Part shown: piece after piece, positions 16,208 to 24,225 of the stretch
Layout: each line of letters begins with the position of its first letter
How positions within the stretch are numbered: the stretch's first letter is position 1
NCBI GenBank assembly: GCA_040756745.1
Contig: JBFLYO010000016.1
Coordinates: 1 to 64,000, forward strand
Length of the DNA stretch: 64,000 nucleotides
Direction of reading: 5' to 3'
Source of the DNA: JBFLYO01 sp040756745
Lineage (GTDB): Bacteria; Bacteroidota; Ignavibacteria; UBA10030; UBA6906
Notes under the pieces: model-generated
The model's input: only the letters and a program-made list of their open reading frames with translations
Told to the model about the DNA's origin: nothing
Databases searched by the model: none
Position numbers and translations under genes: made by a program

Positions 16208-17998
16208 TCACTTCTCGTGAATTGTCACTGTGTTGAAGTCGAGCACACGGGTGAGCCCGCCGGCAGTGAGTGTGATGACGCCGCTCTTGAGCGTGCTGTT
16301 GATGAAGGGGCCCCGGTAAAACCCGTATGTGCTAAAGGAGATGGGATGGCCATTCAGCAGCCGGGCGCCGTCGAACTGGAATTCCATCCTGTCGCGATGG
16401 CGGGTCGTGTATAAGACTGCCGGCCGACCCCCGGTCAGTGAGAAGCTGGGGACAGATTTCTTCAGCTTCGCGCAAAATGTGGCAAACGAGGCATCTTCTG
16501 CCGCAGAGCCCGCTTCGAGCACGATGCCGTTCTTCAGTTCATGGCTGCGCCACCGCCAGTTGTCACCCTCCCTGATCCACTCGTATTTTTTCAGGGGGAA
16601 GAATCCCACGTACGTCTCGCCTGCACGGCAGAAGATCCAGCCCGACGGATCGGTCGTCCGTTCGTCGAGATTGCCCGGGAAGAAACCATCGATATGCTGC
16701 TGCAATGCCGCCGGCGCAATATTGTACAACACAATGATCGCGTTCCTGTGCTGAAACGTCTGTTCGTACGGCGAGCTCGAGTTCCATTTGTCCGGGCTTG
16801 TATACACCTTATGGTAGCGGTCCACTTCACCGGAGAGAAACTTGATCTCCTCCGGGAAGAACATCGCCAGCTCCCGTCCACTGTAGAACGGGTGGAGCGT
16901 GAAGATGGTATTGTTCGGTTTACCGGAGACAAAGGTGACGTCCCAGGTATGCTGCTGGATCGGCTGGAGGATCCCCCCCTGCAGTGACCCGAGCGCGTAG
17001 TTCGAGGTCATGTAGAGATATTTATAGACGGGAGGGTTGACTTGCTTTCCGAACCGGATGATGTTCCGTACCCGTTTTGTTTCGTAGTGGACGTACGGCT
17101 TCGACCTGTCGAGCGCGATCCGCTCGATCACAGGGGGAAGCCGGTAGCTGCTGAGCGCGCCGAAGACTGACTCCCACGATCCGCGGTAACGGGGGCGGAA
17201 GCGCGCGTCGTCCCACCGCTCCTCTGCCGGTTCCCCGAAGTAGAGCCAGGTAACGCGGGTCATCGGCGCACCGAGTGGGTTGATGATGTCCTCAGGATAG
17301 TCCCTGCTATGTCCCCCGCAGTAGTTGCCCATCAGGTGATCCACGGCCACGTCCGCGAAGAGGAGATCGAGGGTCATCTGTGCCCGACGTTTCATGACCG
17401 TGTCGGCAGCGAAGTCATACAGCACCAGCAACGGTGCGATGAAGACTGTCATGTAGGTGGGCGAATCGAATTCCCCCTGGCCGATCGTCGCCGTCGTCAT
17501 CATCCACCGGGTGAGCCATTCTTCCGCCTCACGGAAATTCTCCGTCGAGCTCCGTCCATTGAACCACCGTGTGCCGTCCTCGCCCGGCCACGTCTGCGCC
17601 GCAAGGTAGATGCCGCTGTAATAGGTGACCCAATGGTTCTCCGTATCGCCGCGGTACATCGTCCGCAGCCGGTAGGCATCGCGTACCTTGCGGTGCAGCG
17701 AATCGGGAAGATGGCTCCGGGAATGGAGATAGGTCCCGATGAGGGTGTAGGAGTAGAAATTGCCGCCCACCGCCTTATCAATCGTCATAGAATCGAGCAT
17801 CCGGTAGGCGGTGGCGGTGTCGCGACGCGTCGCCAGCTTTGCTGCAATGGAATAGAAGCTCCGCTCCTGTTCCCCGCTCACCACGTCGAGCAGCCGCCTG
17901 CACCGCGCCTCAGACCCGTCGGCGCCGACCGCGGTACCGGATGCGGCAGTAACGATGAACAACACTAGGTATACAATTTTTAACTTACCATCCTTCAT
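16208..17998 (-). CDS. Secreted alpha/alpha-toroid-like protein of unrecognised family, copy 2
   Basis: 596 residues with an N-terminal signal or anchor segment (KIVYLVLFIVTAASGTAVG). It is a clear paralog of the protein at 13343-15166: shared blocks include YRGDTENHW, TATIGQGEFDSP, GSLQGGILQPIQQHTWD, YEQTFQHRN and HIDGFFPGNLDER. The two differ most in the N-terminal 100 residues and in the last third before the C-terminus, so the duplication is not recent. The ATG at 17998 is 5 bp after the stop of the upstream propeller gene. The function is unknown; secreted lyase or glycosidase is the working guess from fold-like features and context. Confidence 0.75.
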   Translation of the reverse strand: MKDGKLKIVYLVLFIVTAASGTAVGADGSEARCRRLLDVVSGEQERSFYSIAAKLATRRDTATAYRMLDSMTIDKAVGGNFYSYTLIGTYLHSRSHLPDSLHRKVRDAYRLRTMYRGDTENHWVTYYSGIYLAAQTWPGEDGTRWFNGRSSTENFREAEEWLTRWMMTTATIGQGEFDSPTYMTVFIAPLLVLYDFAADTVMKRRAQMTLDLLFADVAVDHLMGNYCGGHSRDYPEDIINPLGAPMTRVTWLYFGEPAEERWDDARFRPRYRGSWESVFGALSSYRLPPVIERIALDRSKPYVHYETKRVRNIIRFGKQVNPPVYKYLYMTSNYALGSLQGGILQPIQQHTWDVTFVSGKPNNTIFTLHPFYSGRELAMFFPEEIKFLSGEVDRYHKVYTSPDKWNSSSPYEQTFQHRNAIIVLYNIAPAALQQHIDGFFPGNLDERTTDPSGWIFCRAGETYVGFFPLKKYEWIREGDNWRWRSHELKNGIVLEAGSAAEDASFATFCAKLKKSVPSFSLTGGRPAVLYTTRHRDRMEFQFDGARLLNGHPISFSTYGFYRGPFINSTLKSGVITLTAGGLTRVLDFNTVTIHEK

Positions 17999-18003
17999 TC
18001 GTA

Positions 18004-19002
18004 TCACTCCACCCTCACCGAGAGCCCCCATACCTGGGCGTCTTCCTGGCTGTTGAATTCCCAATGAGCACCGCCGTCACGACTCGCAAACAGCCCACCG
18101 TTCAGCGTGCCCGCGAAGACCACGGAAGGATTTGAGGGGAGAACAACGAGCGCATGGACGTCCCGGTTCGTGAGCCCCTCGGAACATTGCTCCCAGTGCC
18201 CCCCTCCGTCCTTCGTCCGGTAGACCCCGCCAGCGAACGTTCCCGCGTAGACGGTGTGCGGGTCGGAAGGGTCGACCGCAAGCGCATAAACGGTCCTATC
18301 GTCCAGTCCTGCGGACCGTTGGCTCCAGTTCTTCCCACCATCCTTCGACAGAAACACGCCGCTCTCCTCCGTCCCGGCCCAGATAATCCGCTCGTTCCGA
18401 GGGTCCTTCACAAGGACGCGGATCTCTTTTCCCCGAAGTCCGGATTGGCGCCAGGATATCCCGCCGTCCGCGCTCCGGAAGACGCCGGTCTCCGCCGCAG
18501 CAAGAAGTACATTACGCTCTCCGTCAACCCACACGACGTCCGAACAGAACCGGTGCTGCACCCCCGCCGACGTAGTCCTCCAGGTCTCGCCGCCGTCGCT
18601 CGTGACGATGGCGCCGTATGCCGTCGCAGCGGCCACAAGTCTGGGATCGCGAGGGTTGACCTTGACTTTCAGGACCTCCGTGACGTCCCACCCCGTGGTG
18701 ATTCGCCAGGTCACCCCGCTGTCCGTAGAGCGCAGAACTCCGTTCCCGCACGCCGACCAGATCACGCCGTTCGATCCCGCTTCGGCGTAAAACGTGCGGA
18801 TGTACTCCTCCCAGCCCCGATGGACCCACGTCGTCCCATGGTCGGAGCTGACGAAGAGCCCCACAGGAGGATTGTCGCTTGCTGCGAGGCGATGCTTCCG
18901 GGAGTTGAGGACCGACATGTAGAGAGTCTCCCGTTGCGCGAGGGCAAACTCGAACGCCATTGCACAAGAGAGAAGCAGAGTGATGAGCCTAGAGGTCCAC
19001 AT
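18004..19002 (-). CDS. Secreted BNR/sortilin-type beta-propeller protein, copy 2
   Basis: 332 residues with a signal peptide (LITLLLSCAMAFEFALA). Repeated Asp boxes (RSTDSGVTW, TSDGGETW, RSADGGISW, LSKDGGKNW, RTKDGGGHW, ASRDGGAHW) indicate a six- to seven-bladed propeller. It shares ITTGWDVTEVL and the AATAYG context with the propeller at 15177-16202, showing that the toroid and propeller genes were duplicated as a pair. The ATG at 19002 lies 14 bp inside the end of the six-hairpin gene. It likely acts in the periplasm or on the surface as a binding or scaffold component; sialidase activity is unlikely because no catalytic Arg triad can be recognised. Confidence 0.82.
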   Translation of the reverse strand: MWTSRLITLLLSCAMAFEFALAQRETLYMSVLNSRKHRLAASDNPPVGLFVSSDHGTTWVHRGWEEYIRTFYAEAGSNGVIWSACGNGVLRSTDSGVTWRITTGWDVTEVLKVKVNPRDPRLVAAATAYGAIVTSDGGETWRTTSAGVQHRFCSDVVWVDGERNVLLAAAETGVFRSADGGISWRQSGLRGKEIRVLVKDPRNERIIWAGTEESGVFLSKDGGKNWSQRSAGLDDRTVYALAVDPSDPHTVYAGTFAGGVYRTKDGGGHWEQCSEGLTNRDVHALVVLPSNPSVVFAGTLNGGLFASRDGGAHWEFNSQEDAQVWGLSVRVE

Positions 19003-21352
19003 CGATCCCCCGCGTGAGAGCAGTGCCGTCAAATCTTCCCAGCGATTTCCCGTTGACAACGACCGCATAGGTAATGTTGCCCGCGCCCCCGAATTTTACC
19101 TTCACCTTCCGTGAAACATTGACGTTGTCAAAAAGCGTGACACTGATCTTCTCACCCGACACCGTGACGTTCGTAATCCTGCAGCCGTCTATTCCCGCAC
19201 CCCAGCTGCCGTTCAGGTCGACGAAGGCGTCACCGTATTTGCCGGCAATCAGGTGAATGGAGACTACAGAGCTGCCGGTTCCCCAATGCAATCCCGTCAC
19301 ACCGGCGAGTTGATCATATGCGCCGTGGGCATAATTCTCTGCCGTCCTTGGCGATTGCGGCGATTCAAACAGAGAAAACATCGACCGCAGCGCCGCCACG
19401 CTCCGTTCCAAGTATTCGCGCCGCCCTGTCAGTTCGTAATATTTCATCAGCGTCATGGCGAAGTACCCCTGCCGTGAATCGCTCCACTCCCCGTCGGTGT
19501 TCTGCACCCCGAACCCGCCGAAGAGCTGACAGGAAAGCCATTGTGGGCTCCAGACCTGCTGATAGAGGCAGAGATAGTCAAGGATGGCGCTGCCCGCTTC
19601 ACGGTATCGTTCGTCCTTCGTCAGCTCGTACAGGCTCGCGCACGCCTCCGCAGCCATTTGCATTGAGAGGGTGTTTTGCGGCGGCTGATGCGTGACTGAA
19701 TCGAAGAAGTCGACCGGTTTCTGCGAACAGGAGAAAAACGTTTCAAAGTCGTACCAGCGCTGATGCGGCTCGATCTCCGTGAGGATGTATCTCATCGCTC
19801 GCTCTGCAGCGTCACGGTAGCGAGAATCACCGGTTGCGTTTGCAAGCTCAGAGAGCAGGAGGGCTGCACCGGCAGTTTCGCCGTTCTCGTCGCGCAACAC
19901 AGGGGAGGGCTCCCCGGTTGCCGGATCGTACCAGGAGGGGATTACTCCGGTGGAGAGTTGGTGAGCTATGAGAAAGCCTCCAATCTCCTTCGCATAGTCG
20001 AGCAGTTCCTTGCCCCGTTGCGGCACCCGATCGCGCCATCGCAGGACCCAGTACGCGGTCCACGCATTGTGGAACATCGGCAGCAGCCGGCCATTCTCGA
20101 TCCCGCCCCAGCCATGGTCTGCCACCCAATGGCCGCCAGAGCTGTCGACATAGAAGATCGTCGGCCGAAGCCCCGTGCCTTTGGGCGCGAGGAGTGCGAG
20201 ATTCAACACACGTTCTGCACGCTGGGCAAGGGCCGCATCCCCGTGTTCGCGTCCGTACAGATGCATTCCATACGCCGTGCGAAGAGCGTTGAACCAGACG
20301 TTGAACCAGCAGTCGTTGTCGGCCGCCTTCGGCAGGTTGTTGCTCCATGCCAGCCGCGCCTGGCGCAACAGAGTTACCGGCTTCCCCTCGTACACCGTGT
20401 CCAGCGCGACGGAGGGCATGAATTCATGCCAGGCCTTGTGGATGTAAGAGGCAAATGGTTCGGCCTGAGGATTCACGGCCTTCTGGAAGTCGGGTTCGCC
20501 GTATTTCTCCCAGAGGAACCGGACGATCTCCCGATAGGCCTTTTTCTCCGGTGCGCCGGCAGTGAGGTAGACGAAGTAGCCGTACCCCATGCCTCCCGGT
20601 GCGATGTGCAGCGTCGCGGTATCGGCGAGCTCATAGTACACGTGCGCTTTCTTCCGTTTCCAGTGCATCAACCCGAACGAGATGAGCGGTCGCCGGAGTC
20701 CTTTCACCTGCAGGTCTGCCCCCGCCCGGATCGGACGTCCTTTCCCATCGATCGAGGAGAGATCCGGAACGATAGCCCCTGCAACGGTCCCGGTCTGGAG
20801 GATGAAGGCAGGGGAGCGGAACGAGTGATCGGCAATGACCTCATCCGCCTCCGGTCTCAGTGCCGGTGTGAACACAAACTCGGGAGTGCCGGACCGAGTC
20901 TGCGGAATAAAGGAATAGGTGGAAAGGAGCGAGGAAACGTCGCGCGACGTCTGAAACTTCATCGTTACAGCCACGCGTGCAAACCGTGAGCCCTCCTCGA
21001 GCCCGATCGTCTTGATAAGCGTGTCCCCTGCGACCGTCCCGCGAAGCTCCAGGCGCCTGTGCATGGGGGCTCCGAGCGCGGAGGCCTCGGTGAACCGGAT
21101 CGCCTGCTTCCCGGCGGCCGATCCGATGGTTTGCGCCGCGCGAATCTCGTTCCCCCCTTCGAACACAAATACCCAATCGCCCCCGCGCCGTGCGTACCAG
21201 CGCTCGACGTACTCCCCTTCCTCGCGGACGAGGACAACACGGACAAGCCCATTGTCGAGCCAGATGTCGCTGTCTGCCTGACGTTGCGCATCCGCGCTCG
21301 CTGCACCATCCATGGCAATCAGGAGGATGCTCGTGTACCGGAACGCGATCAC
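18989..21352 (-). CDS. Secreted six-hairpin glycosidase/lyase-like protein
   Basis: About 787 residues. The start is a GTG at 21352 that overlaps the previous TGA as GTGA and gives a good signal peptide (MIAFRYTSILLIAM, then SADAQ). The first ~300 residues form a beta-sandwich-like region (WLDNGLVRVVLV). The rest is helix-rich: NDCWFNVWFNALRTAYGMHL, GWGGIENGRLLPMFHNAW, RWYDFETFFSCS and QNTLSMQMAAEAC fit a six-hairpin (alpha/alpha)6 barrel. That fold occurs in uronate lyases, rhamnosidases and unsaturated glucuronyl hydrolases. I cannot place it in a numbered family. It directly follows the duplicated amidohydrolase gene and precedes the toroid/propeller pairs, so it belongs to the secreted degradative set. 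Confidence 0.72.
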   Translation of the reverse strand: MIAFRYTSILLIAMDGAASADAQRQADSDIWLDNGLVRVVLVREEGEYVERWYARRGGDWVFVFEGGNEIRAAQTIGSAAGKQAIRFTEASALGAPMHRRLELRGTVAGDTLIKTIGLEEGSRFARVAVTMKFQTSRDVSSLLSTYSFIPQTRSGTPEFVFTPALRPEADEVIADHSFRSPAFILQTGTVAGAIVPDLSSIDGKGRPIRAGADLQVKGLRRPLISFGLMHWKRKKAHVYYELADTATLHIAPGGMGYGYFVYLTAGAPEKKAYREIVRFLWEKYGEPDFQKAVNPQAEPFASYIHKAWHEFMPSVALDTVYEGKPVTLLRQARLAWSNNLPKAADNDCWFNVWFNALRTAYGMHLYGREHGDAALAQRAERVLNLALLAPKGTGLRPTIFYVDSSGGHWVADHGWGGIENGRLLPMFHNAWTAYWVLRWRDRVPQRGKELLDYAKEIGGFLIAHQLSTGVIPSWYDPATGEPSPVLRDENGETAGAALLLSELANATGDSRYRDAAERAMRYILTEIEPHQRWYDFETFFSCSQKPVDFFDSVTHQPPQNTLSMQMAAEACASLYELTKDERYREAGSAILDYLCLYQQVWSPQWLSCQLFGGFGVQNTDGEWSDSRQGYFAMTLMKYYELTGRREYLERSVAALRSMFSLFESPQSPRTAENYAHGAYDQLAGVTGLHWGTGSSVVSIHLIAGKYGDAFVDLNGSWGAGIDGCRITNVTVSGEKISVTLFDNVNVSRKVKVKFGGAGNITYAVVVNGKSLGRFDGTALTRGIDVDL

Positions 21353-22968
21353 CACCGTACCCGCTTCAGGATCTTCGCCATATTGCGGCCGAACATGTCT
21401 TTCTTCTCTTCCGTCGTGCAATGCGTGTACGCCATCCATCCGAACTGCGGGATCGGGTCGCGCATCGGTTGATCGGTCCCGAACAGCACCCGCTGCGCCC
21501 CGACATGCTTCACCATGTATTCGATGACACCGAGCGTCACGGCCGTCAGCGTGATCTCCAGGGCGATATTCGGAAACTTGAGCGCCGCCTCGATTCCCTG
21601 GCGCGCGGTGGCATATGACGAGCCGCAGTGGGCGATGATGAACATGATCTCCGGGTAGCGGGGTGCGATCTCGTTGATCTCCTGCGTGAAATTCGGGGAG
21701 GGATGCATGAGCGCATATGCCCTCATCCTGTTCCCGTATTCGAACCACAGGGCCCAGGCCGGATCATTGTAGGGGATGCCGGTGCGCGGATTGTACGGCT
21801 TGATCCCTCCCATCCGGTAGGTCTGGTGCACTTTCTTCAGTTCGCGCGGCCAGTCCTTCACGTATTGCGGCTGCAATGTCGCATATCCCTCATAGTAGCG
21901 GGGAAAATCCTTCATCGCCTTCCTGACGATCTCATTGCCGTCCTCGTAATCAGCCCAGACGCCGATCCATGCACTGATACACTGCTTATCGATGCCCATC
22001 GTGCGCGCCCGTTCCACCATGCTCGCCGCGTCCGAGTGCGGCTGATGCATGAACCCCGTCCCGACCGCCCCATCGTGCGAAATGTGCGCATGCGCGTCGA
22101 TCACCAGCATGTCGCGCAGCGGCCTTCCCTGCTTCGCGAGCGCGAGGATGGGCTCCTCCTTCTTGTGCGGATAGGGAGGCGGCAGCTTTTCGATCCGGAG
22201 CAGACGGGCGAGGTTTCCCCCGGCGATCATTGCCTTGTCGTCGTCGTTCAATGTGCAGTAATCGACGAACGCTTTTGCCGCCCCCGGGGATTTTTCGAGC
22301 GCCCCGGTCCCGAAGAGGATCCTGTCGGCGCCGAACCAGCCGGCAAACACCTCCATCGCGCGGTTCCCCTGGTGGCTGGAGAGCTCCAGATACAGGTTCC
22401 GATGCTTCGTCATGAGCGTGTGCAGAAACCGGGTGGAATCCCAGCGCGAACCCTGGAGGAGGACGCGCAGGTCGGGGTGCCGTGTGAGGACGGCATCCAG
22501 ATCCGAGAGGAGTACCTGGTTCACCGGCTCCATCACTTCGACGCCGTACATAAACCCGCCGTCCACCAGCAGCAGGATCTCTTCCCGCTCGAGCTCGGAG
22601 AGCAGATCGCCGCAGGTGTCCTCGTTGAAGAAATAATGATGCGTCTTTGGATACATCTTGACGGCGCGGATCTGATGCGAACGCATTTCCTCAACGACCT
22701 CCCGGGGGGGCGGCATTTCGCCTGTATGGTGGGGCATGACTGACCAGACACCCAACAGCCGCGGGCTCTTCTTCAGCTCATGAACGAGCTTCCGGTTGCC
22801 GTACGCCGGGTCGTACTCCTTGCCAAGCCCGTGAGTGATGAGCGCGCCCTGGATCCCGCACCAGGCCATCTCATCGAGCAACACCTCGGTTTCCCAGGGT
22901 GTCTCGACATCCTTCGGCCCCCGGCGGCCCACCATTGCGTTGCAGTCGATGTACACTCTCTCGGGCAT
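21349..22968 (-). CDS. Duplicated amidohydrolase_2 protein with one degenerate half
   Basis: 539 residues made of two amidohydrolase_2 (PF04909) barrels. The C-terminal half looks active: HxH at H293/H295 in VIDAHAHISHDG, a metal His in IIAHCGSSYA and the catalytic Asp in FGTDQP. The N-terminal half keeps the same layout but has lost the metal site: DCNAM replaces D-x-H-x-H, and FGTGAL (219-224) replaces FGTD. It therefore appears to be a structural or regulatory pseudo-domain fused to an active one. Family members decarboxylate or hydrolyse cyclic acids and lactones. The ATG at 22968 is 4 bp after the aminotransferase gene, and the stop overlaps the six-hairpin GTG start. Confidence 0.83.
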   Translation of the reverse strand: MPERVYIDCNAMVGRRGPKDVETPWETEVLLDEMAWCGIQGALITHGLGKEYDPAYGNRKLVHELKKSPRLLGVWSVMPHHTGEMPPPREVVEEMRSHQIRAVKMYPKTHHYFFNEDTCGDLLSELEREEILLLVDGGFMYGVEVMEPVNQVLLSDLDAVLTRHPDLRVLLQGSRWDSTRFLHTLMTKHRNLYLELSSHQGNRAMEVFAGWFGADRILFGTGALEKSPGAAKAFVDYCTLNDDDKAMIAGGNLARLLRIEKLPPPYPHKKEEPILALAKQGRPLRDMLVIDAHAHISHDGAVGTGFMHQPHSDAASMVERARTMGIDKQCISAWIGVWADYEDGNEIVRKAMKDFPRYYEGYATLQPQYVKDWPRELKKVHQTYRMGGIKPYNPRTGIPYNDPAWALWFEYGNRMRAYALMHPSPNFTQEINEIAPRYPEIMFIIAHCGSSYATARQGIEAALKFPNIALEITLTAVTLGVIEYMVKHVGAQRVLFGTDQPMRDPIPQFGWMAYTHCTTEEKKDMFGRNMAKILKRVRW

Positions 22969-22972
22969 GAGC

Positions 22973-24220
22973 TCACCACCAGAATGGTTTGACCGAGTCG
23001 CGCTCTTTCGGTTCAGCTTCGAGGGCACGCTGCAATGCCCTGCGGGATTTTTCGAGGGCTTCGTCGATGTCGGCCGGTTTGTGCGAATAGGAAATGAACC
23101 AGCGCGGGTTGGCAAATATGCCCTCACGATACAGCTCGCGGTGCCAGAGAAACTCCAGGCGTGCGTGGTAGTCGGGATCGCGGTGAACGAACTTCAGAAA
23201 CGGGGCAGCAGGGAGTCCCGCGGCGTGTCCCTCGACGCCCAGATCCTTCACCATCATGTCGAACCCCGCCATCAATCGCTCCCCCATGGCCCGCAGATGG
23301 TCGTGCACGTTCTCACGCATCATGATATCGAGCGTGGCCGCCGCGGCAGCAAGTGATAGGGTCTCCCCCGCATATGTTGTGGTCATCCTGAACGAGTTAA
23401 GCGTCTCCATCAACTGACGCTTCCCGCAATAGGCGGAGAGAGGGAACCCGTTGGCCAGTGCCTTGGCGTAGCTGACGAGATCGGCATCGACGCCGAAGAA
23501 CTCCTGTGCCCCGCCCCGTGCAAGCCGGAAGCCCGTCAGCACTTCGTCAAGAATAAGAACGATGCCCTCTTTCTGTGTGAGGGCGCGAAGAGTCCTGATG
23601 TACGTACCGCTCGTGTCCTCATTGAAATCGTACGGGACGGAAATGACGCAGGCAAGACGGTCGGCGTATTGCTTGATGAGACGTTCCGCGGCGTCGCAGT
23701 CTCCCCACGGAATGGATTTCACGTAGTCGCGCAGGACTTCGGGCACGCCGTTGCCGGGACTCCCCTCCGCCGAAAACCAGTCGGGATAGCCGTGGTACCC
23801 GCTGATCAGCATCATGTCACGCTTCGACCATGCGCGCGCGATTCTCACGTTGCACATGTTTGCATCTTCGCCCGTCTTCATGAACCGGACCATCTCCGCG
23901 TTGGGGACGATCCGGTTGATCCGCTTTGCAACCTCCAGCTCGATCGGGCTTGCCATGCTGAAGAGCACCCCCTTTGCAAGCTGCTCACGCACCGCGTTGT
24001 CCACTTCGTCGTAGCAGTAGCCCAGTGTCACCGGCCCGAGGGCCAGGCGGAAATCGACGTACTCCTTCCCTTCCATGTCCCAGAGCCGGCACCCCTTCCC
24101 GCGGACGATGAACTTCGGCATCGTCTCCTGGAAGAACGGGTACGGACGTTTGGCGTTGGTCTGAGTTCCCCACGGGATCAGGCGGAGCGCTTCCTCAAAG
24201 TGGCGGTCGGACGGCTTCAT
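22973..24220 (-). CDS. Class III PLP-dependent aminotransferase (GSA aminomutase-like)
   Basis: 415 residues of aminotransferase class III. The PLP-lysine is in LVSYAKALANGFP, the Asp that holds the pyridine nitrogen is in LILDEVLTGFR, and the substrate-gating GEDANMCNVRIAR and SGYHGYPDW motifs resemble glutamate-1-semialdehyde 2,1-aminomutase and its sugar/polyketide relatives. It is unlikely to be the haem-pathway enzyme because it lies in a glycan locus with an amidohydrolase and a heparinase-like gene. The ATG at 24220 is chosen; a TTG at 24229 overlapping the previous stop is possible. Its substrate is probably a keto or amino sugar derivative, which is inference. Confidence 0.87.
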   Translation of the reverse strand: MKPSDRHFEEALRLIPWGTQTNAKRPYPFFQETMPKFIVRGKGCRLWDMEGKEYVDFRLALGPVTLGYCYDEVDNAVREQLAKGVLFSMASPIELEVAKRINRIVPNAEMVRFMKTGEDANMCNVRIARAWSKRDMMLISGYHGYPDWFSAEGSPGNGVPEVLRDYVKSIPWGDCDAAERLIKQYADRLACVISVPYDFNEDTSGTYIRTLRALTQKEGIVLILDEVLTGFRLARGGAQEFFGVDADLVSYAKALANGFPLSAYCGKRQLMETLNSFRMTTTYAGETLSLAAAAATLDIMMRENVHDHLRAMGERLMAGFDMMVKDLGVEGHAAGLPAAPFLKFVHRDPDYHARLEFLWHRELYREGIFANPRWFISYSHKPADIDEALEKSRRALQRALEAEPKERDSVKPFWW

Positions 24221-24225
24221 GGTCT

